From positions 1 through 32,787 of the forward strand of contig CAZEFK010000068.1 of the NCBI GenBank assembly GCA_964511405.1: a stretch of DNA of 32,787 nucleotides, given 5' to 3'. Positions 16,733 through 22,792 of the stretch are shown here, piece after piece (position 1 is the first letter of the stretch; the number at the start of each line of letters is the position of its first letter). Both the position numbers and the translations under genes were made by a program. The notes under the pieces were generated by a model. That model did not search any database and was not told the DNA's origin. It saw only the letters and a list, made by a program, of their open reading frames with translations. This stretch comes from CAZEFK01 sp964511405. GTDB lineage: Bacteria > Pseudomonadota > Alphaproteobacteria > Elsterales > Elsteraceae.

Positions 16733-17353
16733 CTATGGCTCCAGCGCCAGGGTCGCCGGGGTCAGCAGCGGCCGGGCACCGCCCAAGGTCAGGGCGCCCA
16801 CGGCCCTGACGTGCCGGCCGGCGAGGCCGTCGCGCGGCAGCGCCGCCAACTGGGTCCGGTCGGCCACCTGGTTCAGCGCCTTGCCGAAGCGGGCGAAATC
16901 GATCTGGTTGGTGAAGGCGTCGAAGGACACGAAGTCCAGGGCGTCGCGCAGGGCGGTGCCGCGGATCACCGGGCCGATCTGGACGTCGACCTCGGGTGCG
17001 CTATCGGCGTCGACCGTGATGGTGGCGGCGCGGGTGTCGAGGTCGGCCCCGACGATCCGCCCGTCCAGCCGCACGACATAGACCCAGGGCGCGTCAGGCC
17101 GCGGCCGGTAGCCCCAGCGCGCCCCGGCGGCATCGGGATCGCGCTGCGCCAGGTCCAGCACCTGGCGCAGCGGCCCCGCCTTGGCGGCGAGATAGGGCAG
17201 CACCTTGGGCTGCCACAGGTCCGCGGCCATGCGGTCGGGGTCGAACGCCCCGGCCGCCGGCATGGCCTGGCCGCCGCCCTTGGGCGGCGTCGGCACGATG
17301 CGGCAGCCGGTCACCAGCAGCGCGGCGGCGATGGCCATGGCCATGGGCCGCAT
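16733..17353 (-). CDS. DUF2291 predicted lipoprotein of a sugar ABC transporter
   Basis: About 206 residues from ATG 17353. The N-terminus MRPMAMAIAAALLVTGC is a lipoprotein signal with lipobox LVTGC, so the mature protein would be lipid-anchored and periplasmic. The body matches the DUF2291 pattern: FDPDRMAADLWQPKVLPYLA, RWGYRPRPDAPW (family YG/W-rich segment), GRIVGADLDTRAATI, IGPVIRGTALRDALDFVSFD and FTNQIDFARFGKALN near the C-terminus. The family is often encoded beside CUT2 sugar importers; its biochemical role is not established. A TTG in the same frame at 17377 would extend the N-terminus by 8 residues, but ATG 17353 gives a compact signal peptide and is preferred. Neither has a convincing Shine-Dalgarno sequence, suggesting translation coupled to the binding-protein gene, which ends 33 bases upstream. 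Confidence 0.85.
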   Translation of the reverse strand: MRPMAMAIAAALLVTGCRIVPTPPKGGGQAMPAAGAFDPDRMAADLWQPKVLPYLAAKAGPLRQVLDLAQRDPDAAGARWGYRPRPDAPWVYVVRLDGRIVGADLDTRAATITVDADSAPEVDVQIGPVIRGTALRDALDFVSFDAFTNQIDFARFGKALNQVADRTQLAALPRDGLAGRHVRAVGALTLGGARPLLTPATLALEP

Positions 17354-17386
17354 CGCTTTCGCGGGAATGACGGCCAAGGAAACGTC

Positions 17387-18325
17387 TCAGTTCTTCGCCA
17401 GGGCGAAGGTCTCGAGCTTGCCGGCGTTGTCGGGCGTGATCAGGACGCAGTCCATGAGCTGCTTTTCCTTGTCCGGCGCCTTGTGGGTCTTGAGGTAGGC
17501 GTCGGCCTCCTCGACCGCCATCTCGGCCTCGCGGTAGGCCGGCTGCAGCACCGTCGCCTTGATGCCGCCCTGGCGGATCGAGTCGCGCACATCGTTGGAG
17601 CCGTCGAAGCCGACCACGATCACGTCCTTGCGCCCGGCCGCGCTCAGGGCCGCCCAGGCGCCCATGGCCATGGTGTCGTTGCCGGCGATCACGCCCTTGA
17701 TCCCGGGATTGGCCTGCAGGATCGACTCCATCTTGGCGAAGGCCTCGGGCTGGCTCCAGTTGGCCGACTGCTGGGCGACCATCTTCAGCTTCGGATAGTC
17801 GTTGATGACGTCGTGGTAGCCCTGCGACCGGATCTTGGCGTTGGTGTCGGATTCCTTGCCGGTCAGCTCGACAAAGTTGCCCGCCTCGCCCATGAGCTTG
17901 ACGAACTGCTGAGCGCCGAGCTGCGCGCCCTGGTAGTTGTTGGAGACGATCTGGGCGACGGCAACGCCTGTGGCGTTGATCTCGCGGTCGACCAGGAAGG
18001 ACGGGATGCCGGCGTCCTTGGCCTTCTTCACGGCCGCGATGGTCGCGTCGGCGCCGGCGTTGTCCAGCACGATCGCCTTGGCGCCGCGCGCGATCGCGGT
18101 GTCGATCAGCTGCGACTGCTTGTTGGCGTCATCGTCGTGGACCATGACCACGGTCTGGTAGCCCAGCGCCTCGGCCCGCGCCTTGGCGCCGTCGGCCTCG
18201 GCCTTGAAGAACGGGTTGTCGTGCGACGGCGTGACGATGGCGATCAGATCGGCGGCGCGGGCTGATGCGCCCGACAGCGCCAGCGCCGCACCCACGGCGG
18301 CGCCGATCCAGGTCTTCGTGCTCAT
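17387..18325 (-). CDS. Periplasmic sugar-binding protein (RbsB-like)
   Basis: 312 residues with a signal peptide (MSTKTWIGAAVGAALALSGA, cleavage after ARA). Type I fold motifs: LIAIVTPSHDNPFFKAEADG at the mature start, AKAIVLDNAGADATIAAV, PSFLVDREI, VELTGKESDTNAKIRSQGY, GVIAGNDTMAMGAWAAL (hinge and sugar contacts) and VIVVGFDGSNDVRDSIRQG. A typical CUT2 binding protein for a pentose-like ligand. A strong GGGGAGG precedes the ATG at 18325. It starts 41 bases after the oxidoisomerase gene stop and leads the transporter set DUF2291-ATPase-permease. D-apiose is the likely ligand because apsD- and apnL-type genes follow in the same operon (inference). Confidence 0.92.
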   Translation of the reverse strand: MSTKTWIGAAVGAALALSGASARAADLIAIVTPSHDNPFFKAEADGAKARAEALGYQTVVMVHDDDANKQSQLIDTAIARGAKAIVLDNAGADATIAAVKKAKDAGIPSFLVDREINATGVAVAQIVSNNYQGAQLGAQQFVKLMGEAGNFVELTGKESDTNAKIRSQGYHDVINDYPKLKMVAQQSANWSQPEAFAKMESILQANPGIKGVIAGNDTMAMGAWAALSAAGRKDVIVVGFDGSNDVRDSIRQGGIKATVLQPAYREAEMAVEEADAYLKTHKAPDKEKQLMDCVLITPDNAGKLETFALAKN

Positions 18326-18366
18326 GTGTTGTCCTCCCCTTGTGATTGTTGCTCCCGTCGCGCGGG

Positions 18367-19191
18367 TCAGGTGATGCGCTGGATCGAGGCGGCGATCTCG
18401 TCAGGCTCGAACACCCGCTTCCAGTCCGCGCGCATCAGCTGCGGCTTGCCGAACTGGATCGCCTTGTTGCAGGCGTCGGAGAACACGCCCGGGATTTCGC
18501 CGAAGGTGACCGCCGCCAGGATGTTGAGATGGCCGAGCAGGAAGTCGCGCGCCGCCTCCTGCGGCACGCCCCGCGCCACGACCTCGTCCATGGCCTCGCG
18601 CATGACCGACACCAGCGTGGCGCACACCGTCTCGGACAGGCCGGGCTCCAGCAGCGCCATCTGCGGCACCGTCACCCGGTGCGAGCGCATGACCGGCGCG
18701 TAGATCGTGCGCGCGATCTCTTCGCCCAAGGCGTAGTGGGCCTCGGGCCCCTGCATCAGCGCGTTGACGATGTGCTGCTTGGCGCGGGCACCGCCGAAAT
18801 GGTCGCGCTTGGCGTCGAGCTCGGTCTCGTCGTTGAAGATCGGCGGGTGGCAGGGATGGCTGACGAAGTAGGTCAGGTCGTCCCGCTTGGGCAGGTGCCC
18901 GGCGAACGGGGCCGCGGCGTCCAGCACCATGACCATGGTGCCGGGCGCCAGCCGCGGCGCGATCTCGGCCGCGACGCGGCCGATCACGGTGTCGGGCACC
19001 GCCAGGATGACGACTTCGGCGCCGTCCAGGGCCGCTTCGGGAGCGACGCAGCCGGCGCCGATCGCGGCCAGCCGGCCGCGCCCCGCCTCGCTCACCTCGA
19101 CATGGCGAACGTCGAACCGCGAGCCCTTGAGGTTGCTGGCCAGGCGCAGGCCCATCTTGCCGCCGGCACCGAACAATGCGATCGCGGTCAT
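18367..19191 (-). CDS. apnO: Probable D-apionate oxidoisomerase
   Basis: 274 residues. N-terminal Rossmann domain with ALFGAGGKMGLRLASNL (GxGGxMG dinucleotide motif), GAEVVILAVPDTVIGRVAAE and MVMVLDAAAPFAG. Then FVSHPCHPPIFNDE, a phrase I recognise from the ApnO group, and a helical 6-phosphogluconate-dehydrogenase-like C-terminal domain (VPQMALLEPGLSETVCATL, LLGHLNILAAVTFGEIPGVF, SDACNKAIQFGK). ApnO oxidises D-apionate with hydroxymethyl migration to 3-oxo-isoapionate using NAD. ATG 19191 is preceded by GGGAGGA. First gene of the operon, so its promoter (within 19192-19260) sets expression of the whole apiose uptake and oxidation set. Alternative: another sugar-acid dehydrogenase of the same superfamily. 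Confidence 0.75.
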   Translation of the reverse strand: MTAIALFGAGGKMGLRLASNLKGSRFDVRHVEVSEAGRGRLAAIGAGCVAPEAALDGAEVVILAVPDTVIGRVAAEIAPRLAPGTMVMVLDAAAPFAGHLPKRDDLTYFVSHPCHPPIFNDETELDAKRDHFGGARAKQHIVNALMQGPEAHYALGEEIARTIYAPVMRSHRVTVPQMALLEPGLSETVCATLVSVMREAMDEVVARGVPQEAARDFLLGHLNILAAVTFGEIPGVFSDACNKAIQFGKPQLMRADWKRVFEPDEIAASIQRIT

Positions 19192-19221
19192 GCGTCCTCC
19201 CTCGAGCCGGTCGTTCCGGCT

Positions 19222-19251
19222 ACGCTAGGGACAACTGGTATAATGAGTCAA
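19222..19251 (-). promoter_or_regulatory. Candidate promoter of the apnO operon
   Basis: On the minus strand TTGACT (19251-19246) is a good -35, with TAGCGT (19227-19222) as a weak -10 after an 18-base spacer. The 11-bp operator-like word at 19233-19243 lies inside the spacer, as expected for a repressor-blocked promoter. Leader of about 25-30 bases to the ATG. Confidence 0.4.
19233..19243 (+). promoter_or_regulatory. Candidate NanR-like operator in the apnO control region
   Basis: AACTGGTATAA, identical to the word upstream of the other transporter operon (8539-8549, opposite strand). With the next base it also forms TGGTATAAT, a perfect extended -10 facing the small exported-peptide gene at 19346, so it may be a plus-strand promoter instead of or as well as an operator. 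Confidence 0.5.
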
Positions 19252-19345
19252 TCACTATTCCTGCGCGATTGCCGCAGGTCGATGTCACGTCGGGTGCGCC
19301 CAACGACCCTGGCCCGTTCCTTCGACGGCACACGGAGGAAGCCCG

Positions 19346-19558
19346 ATGCGAACGCCGCTGCTGATCACGACCACCGCCCTGTCGCTCTTGGCATCGGCGA
19401 CCGCGGCCCCGGCTGCCCCGGTCATGTCGCCGGCACCGGCAATGATCGCGCGCGCGGCCGTCGAGCCGGCCCGTTGGGTCACCCGGTGCCGGCCCGAGCG
19501 GGTTGTCCGCGCCCGTCACTGGGTGACCCTGCGCCGATGCCACCGGGTCTGGCGCTGA
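19346..19558 (+). CDS. Small Arg-rich exported peptide, hypothetical
   Basis: 70 residues; family not recognised. GGAGGA about 8 bases before the ATG supports translation. Residues 1-24 look like a Sec signal peptide (MRTPLLITTTALSLLASATA, with several Ala-x-Ala cleavage options). The mature part is about 46-50 residues with 11 Arg, only 2 acidic residues, three Trp and two Cys (48 and 65) that could form a disulfide. A short internal repeat is visible: WVTRC at 44-48 and WVTLRRC at 59-65. A perfect TATAAT lies at 19239-19244, about 100 bases upstream. The strongly cationic, Trp-containing mature part could bind envelope components or act as an antimicrobial-like peptide, but there is no direct evidence. 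Divergent from apnO, convergent with the DUF155 gene. Confidence 0.6.
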   Translation: MRTPLLITTTALSLLASATAAPAAPVMSPAPAMIARAAVEPARWVTRCRPERVVRARHWVTLRRCHRVWR

Positions 19559-19574
19559 CCATCCGCCTGCCCCC

Positions 19575-20441
19575 TCAACGGGCCACGAACAGCGGATAGA
19601 GGCTGGCCACCAGCTCGGCGACGATCAGCGCCAGGATGTACCATTCGACGCGCAGGCTGCTGCGGTTGTGCACCAGGCCCAGCAGCGTCTCCATGGTCCG
19701 CGCGATGACGTCGAGCTTGCGGTCGAGGGCGCGGCTGCGCTCGCGCAGCTCGTACTCCTCCGACAGCCGCAGGTGCAGGCGCTCCAGCTCCGGATGGTCC
19801 CACAGCAGATCTGGCTTCTCGCCGGTTTCCACGCGCCCGACCATCTTGTGCTGAATCAGCAGGACATGGCCGATCTGGCGCAGCAGGTCGGTTCCGCCCG
19901 CGCCGCCGCGGCCCCGCTCCCTGAGGGTCGCGGCCACCGGCTCGATGCGATCGAAAATGTCGGCGATGCCGGATTCGTAATGGGCCAGGACCAGGCTCTT
20001 GGCCAGCACGTCGGCGATCAGCTGCAAGCGCTCGCCGCTGGCCTGCCGGATCCAGATCAGGCCGGCGCTGTCGACCGTCTCCTCCGCCTGATCGTCGATC
20101 CGGACCCGGGCGTCGTCCACCTCGCCGGTGCCGACCGGCCCCCCCACGAACGCGCCCAGGCGGCGCAGCAGGGCACCTTCGGCCTCCGCCGAAATGCCAA
20201 ACAGCACGACGGCGCCGTAGCGGAAGCAGACAACCATGCCGCCATCGGCGAGCCGCAGGGTCAGCGGCACGGCGGCCACACAATCCCAGCCTTCGGTCCG
20301 CGCCGCATCGTCGGCCAGCCGATGGCTGTCCAGGCGCTCGCCCAGCAACAGCGCCCGCACCGCCAGCAACGGGTCGGGACCGGACCTCGGGCTTGACGGT
20401 CCCTCCTGGTGCAGTGGGCGATCCATCGGCGTCATCGCCAT
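19575..20441 (-). CDS. DUF155/RMD1-YagE family protein with C-terminal membrane anchor
   Basis: 288 residues from ATG 20441 (GGAGAGG directly upstream). Conserved family features: VVCFRYGAVVLFGISAEAEG in the N-terminal half, GLIWIRQASGERLQLIADVL ALAKS-type segment with HYESGIADIFDRIEPVA, and the C-terminal EYELRERSRALDRKLDVIA and NRSSLRVEWYILALIVAELV, the last forming a single transmembrane helix ending PLFVAR. This matches the RMD1/YagE group found in bacteria and mitochondria; yeast members are linked to mitochondrial translation or organisation, and the bacterial function is unknown. The long helical stretch before the membrane segment suggests a coiled coil. It is transcribed away from the dcw cluster across a 481-bp intergenic region and has no evident link to the apiose genes. 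Confidence 0.8.
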   Translation of the reverse strand: MAMTPMDRPLHQEGPSSPRSGPDPLLAVRALLLGERLDSHRLADDAARTEGWDCVAAVPLTLRLADGGMVVCFRYGAVVLFGISAEAEGALLRRLGAFVGGPVGTGEVDDARVRIDDQAEETVDSAGLIWIRQASGERLQLIADVLAKSLVLAHYESGIADIFDRIEPVAATLRERGRGGAGGTDLLRQIGHVLLIQHKMVGRVETGEKPDLLWDHPELERLHLRLSEEYELRERSRALDRKLDVIARTMETLLGLVHNRSSLRVEWYILALIVAELVASLYPLFVAR

Positions 20442-20562
20442 CCTCTCCGCCTGCCGTGATCGAGCCGGGCCGGCTTCGGCCGGCGCCGCCTCGCGCCGTA
20501 TCAACGCCGCGCTCGACCAAACCCGTCCGCGACGACCCGACCTCGACCGGGTGCAGGAGTCA

Positions 20563-20586
20563 TGGGCTGACATGGGAAATCATGGG
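20563..20586 (+). promoter_or_regulatory. MraZ-box array A: three TGGG repeats at 10-bp period
   Basis: TGGG starts at 20563, 20573 and 20583, each preceded by CA. TGGG units in 10-bp steps match the known MraZ operator pattern (TGGGN units with 5-bp spacers). This copy is 122 bases upstream of the DUF155 gene and about 340 upstream of mraZ, pointing toward mraZ. Confidence 0.6.
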
Positions 20587-20607
20587 TGCAAGCCACCGCC
20601 CACAGGC

Positions 20608-20616
20608 TTATCCACA
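20608..20616 (+). promoter_or_regulatory. Consensus DnaA-box sequence
   Basis: TTATCCACA, an exact match to the E. coli consensus, in the AT-rich part of the intergenic region. A single box does not make an origin; DnaA may instead act as a transcription factor here, or the match may be chance. Confidence 0.4.
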
Positions 20617-20627
20617 ATGAGAACAAA

Positions 20628-20657
20628 AAATGAACACATGGGAATCTTTGTTCATTT
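20628..20657. repeat. Inverted repeat, 9-bp arms, 12-bp spacer
   Basis: AAATGAACA (20628-20636) and TGTTCATTT (20649-20657) are perfect complements. The spacer contains another ATGGGA. TATAAT follows at 20657-20662. AT-rich arms argue against a terminator and for a dimeric-regulator site. Confidence 0.5.
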
Positions 20658-20774
20658 ATAATGAGATATTTGGCTTTCCTGATCTGCAAACTCGACCGCC
20701 TGAGCCAGCGATCCCCAACACAGGCCGATCGGCTTAGACGCTTGAAACTCACGCTGTTTTACTAGGTCCGTGCG

Positions 20775-20780
20775 TTGACG
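20775..20780 (+). promoter_or_regulatory. Candidate -35 of the mraZ promoter
   Basis: TTGACG directly abuts MraZ-box array B, so the boxes would cover the spacer and the -10 region (weak TATCCC at 20798-20803). This arrangement fits autorepression. Leader of about 110 bases. Confidence 0.35.
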
Positions 20781-20814
20781 CCCATGAAATCCCATGATAT
20801 CCCATGCTGTCCCA
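20781..20814 (-). promoter_or_regulatory. MraZ-box array B: four TGGG repeats at 10-bp period
   Basis: CCCA starts at 20781, 20791, 20801 and 20811, i.e. TGGG on the minus strand in exact 10-bp steps; two of the spacers share an ATGA/ATGC-like start. It matches the MraZ operator pattern and lies 109 bases before mraZ, making it the probable autoregulatory site of the dcw operon. Confidence 0.75.
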
Positions 20815-20922
20815 TTGGCCACCTGGCATTCCCGGATCGGTGCCGGCGCCATTGGGAGATCGGCAGCAGGGCTACGGCACCGGGGCTCGAGTCGCGCGGA
20901 AAGGGGAGCTGTCTCGGTCGCC

Positions 20923-21351
20923 ATGGCGCTGTTCCTGTCCACCTACGTGAACAAGGTCGACCGGAAGGGCCGCGTGTCGGTCCCGGCCGACTTCCGTTCC
21001 GAGCTGGCCGGACAGCGCTTCAACGGGATCGTGGCCTTCCGCGGCTTCACGCGCCTGGCCATCGACGCCAGCGGCATCGACCGCATGGAGAAGTTCTCGG
21101 CCGAGCTCGAGGGGCTCGACCCCGAGGCCGAGCGCGCCCAGGAAGTCCAGGCGATCCTCGCCGACAGCCGGCGCCTGGCCTTCGACGGCGAAGGCCGCAT
21201 CGTCCTGCCCCAGGACCTGTGCAGCTTCGCCCAGATCACCGAAGAGGCCCACTTCGTCGGCCAGGGCGGCAATTTCCTGATCTGCAACGCCGAAGTCGCG
21301 GCCGAGATCGTGCGCAAGCCGCTGGCCCGCCGGTTCGGGGCGGTGCCATGA
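20923..21351 (+). CDS. mraZ: Transcriptional regulator MraZ
   Basis: 142 residues, two AbrB-like (SpoVT-type) DNA-binding repeats: STYVNKVDRKGRVSVPADFR at the N-terminus and FDGEGRIVLPQDLCSF near residue 80, each with the DxxGR core. MraZ forms a ring and represses the dcw cluster by binding TGGG repeats, which are present upstream. ATG 20923 gives the standard MALFLSTYVNKVD start; the only Shine-Dalgarno-like sequence, GGGGAG, is 14 bases away, so initiation may be weak. Its stop overlaps the rsmH start (ATGA, 21348-21351). First gene of the cluster. Confidence 0.95.
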   Translation: MALFLSTYVNKVDRKGRVSVPADFRSELAGQRFNGIVAFRGFTRLAIDASGIDRMEKFSAELEGLDPEAERAQEVQAILADSRRLAFDGEGRIVLPQDLCSFAQITEEAHFVGQGGNFLICNAEVAAEIVRKPLARRFGAVP

Positions 21352-22295
21352 CCGTGCACCGCCCGGTCCTGCTGGACGAGGTTGTGGCGGCGCTGGCGCC
21401 CAAACCGGGCGGCGTCTATGTCGACGGCACCTTCGGCGCCGGCGGCTATGCCCGCGCCCTGCTGGAGGCCGCAGCCTGCCGGGTGATCGGCATCGACCGC
21501 GACCCCGACGCCATCGGCCGCGGCGCGGCACTGGTCGAGCGCTTCGGCCCGGCGCTGACCCTGCTCGAAGGCCGCTTCGGCGACATGGCCCGGCTGCTGG
21601 CCGACATCCAGGTCGAGGCCGTCGACGGCATCGCCCTCGATCTGGGCGTGTCGTCGCCGCAGCTCGACCAGCCCGAGCGCGGCTTCTCGTTCCGCGCCGA
21701 CGGACCGCTCGACATGCGCATGGCGCGCAGCGGCGACAGCGCCGCCGACCTGGTCGCCCGTCTGGACGAAGCCGAACTCGCCGACCTGATCTGGCGGCTG
21801 GGCGAGGAGCGCCATTCCCGCCGCGTCGCGCGGGCCATCGTGGCCGCGCGGCAGGAGGCGCCGCTGACCCGGACCGGGCAGCTGGCCGAGGTGGTGCGCC
21901 GGGTGGTGCCGCGCAGCCCGGACGGCATCGATCCCGCGACGCGGACCTTTCAGGCCCTGCGCATCGCCGTGAACGACGAGCTGGGCGAGCTCGACCGCGG
22001 CCTGGCCGCCGCCGAGCAGCTGCTGCGCCCGGCCGGGTGCCTGGCCGTGGTCGCCTTCCACTCGCTGGAGGACGGCCGGGTCAAGGCCTTCCTGAAGGAG
22101 CGCAGCGGTGCCGGCGCCGGCGTCTCGCGCCATGCCCCGGCGATCGGCACCCGGCGCGAGCCGAGTTTTCGCCTGGTCGCCCGTCGCGCCATCAAGCCCG
22201 GCGAGGCCGAACTGCGCGCCAATCCCCGCGCCCGCTCGGCGCGGCTGCGCGTGGCCGCGCGCACCTCGGCCCCGGCCTGGGAGGCGCGTCCGTGA
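21348..22295 (+). CDS. rsmH: 16S rRNA (cytosine-1402 N4)-methyltransferase RsmH (MraW)
   Basis: 315 residues. SAM-dependent methyltransferase that modifies C1402 in the ribosomal P site. Motifs: HRPVLLDEVVAAL at the start, VDGTFGAGGYARALLE (SAM loop), IGIDRDPDAI, ALDLGVSSPQLDQPERGFSF, RADGPLDMRM, TFQALRIAVNDELGEL and VVAFHSLEDGRVKAFL. The basic C-terminal tail (RANPRARSARLRVAAR) is usual. The ATG overlaps the mraZ stop and the gene's stop overlaps the ftsL start. Normal length. Confidence 0.97.
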   Translation: MTVHRPVLLDEVVAALAPKPGGVYVDGTFGAGGYARALLEAAACRVIGIDRDPDAIGRGAALVERFGPALTLLEGRFGDMARLLADIQVEAVDGIALDLGVSSPQLDQPERGFSFRADGPLDMRMARSGDSAADLVARLDEAELADLIWRLGEERHSRRVARAIVAARQEAPLTRTGQLAEVVRRVVPRSPDGIDPATRTFQALRIAVNDELGELDRGLAAAEQLLRPAGCLAVVAFHSLEDGRVKAFLKERSGAGAGVSRHAPAIGTRREPSFRLVARRAIKPGEAELRANPRARSARLRVAARTSAPAWEARP

Positions 22296-22792
22296 CGCCG
22301 CGGCTGTTCCTGGTCTGGCTGGTGCTGTCGTCGACGGTCGGCTGGGCGGTCTACCAGCTGAAATACCAGGTCCAGCGGCTGGAGGAGCAGCTGGCGCGGA
22401 TCAACCACGCCGTGGTCGTCGATCAGGAGGCGATCGACGTGCTGCGCGCCGAGTGGTCCTACCTCAACCAGCCCGGCTATCTGGAGGACGTGGCCAAGCG
22501 CTATCGGCCCGACCTGGTGCCGATGCAGGGCCAGCAGTTCGCCGACCTCCTCCAGGTTCCGCTCAAGGCCGGCGTCCCCGACCGGTCCAAGCCGACGCCG
22601 CCCATGACCATCCCGGCCCCGGCCCCGGGCGCGCCGCTGGTGCCGCCGCCGGTCGCGCGCGGCAAGGCACCCGACGACACCGAGGACCCGGCCGGCCCGC
22701 CGTCCGACCTGCAGGAGGCGACCCCCGACCCGGTCCCGGTCCGCGACGGCAAGGGCCAGCTGCTGCTGGTGCGCACGAGGACCAAGCTGTGA
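22292..22792 (+). CDS. ftsL: Cell division protein FtsL (alphaproteobacterial type) with long Pro-rich tail
   Basis: 166 residues. One N-terminal transmembrane helix (LFLVWLVLSSTVGWAVYQL), then a periplasmic coiled coil (YQVQRLEEQLARINHAVVV) and the family segment IDVLRAEWSYLNQPGYLE DVAKRY-type stretch. After about residue 95 comes a Pro/Ala/Asp-rich tail (PTPPMTIPAPAPGAPLVPPP) that is longer than in most FtsL proteins. FtsL bridges FtsB/FtsQ and FtsW/FtsI at the septum. The GTG start overlaps the rsmH stop (22292-22295) and its stop overlaps the ftsI GTG start. Position between rsmH and ftsI confirms the call. Confidence 0.9.
   Translation: MTPRLFLVWLVLSSTVGWAVYQLKYQVQRLEEQLARINHAVVVDQEAIDVLRAEWSYLNQPGYLEDVAKRYRPDLVPMQGQQFADLLQVPLKAGVPDRSKPTPPMTIPAPAPGAPLVPPPVARGKAPDDTEDPAGPPSDLQEATPDPVPVRDGKGQLLLVRTRTKL

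Larger units (their letters stand above)
20442..20922. other. 481-bp intergenic control region between the DUF155 gene and mraZ
   Basis: No convincing gene. The part nearest the DUF155 gene is GC-rich. From about 20610 to 20680 it is strikingly AT-rich for this genome. It holds two arrays of TGGG repeats, a DnaA-box sequence and a 9-bp inverted repeat, all listed separately. Short reading frames here lack coding character. Confidence 0.7.

Noticed and set aside
20608..20616. Chromosomal replication origin
   Set aside because: Only one DnaA box is seen, with no box cluster and no dnaA, hemE or other usual origin neighbour.
20563..20814. CRISPR or tandem-repeat array
   Set aside because: The units are 4-5 bp at a 10-bp helical period upstream of mraZ, which fits protein-binding boxes.
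20860..20920. An earlier in-frame start for mraZ
   Set aside because: No ATG, GTG or TTG with a fitting Shine-Dalgarno sequence is seen, and the MALFLSTYVNK start matches the family.
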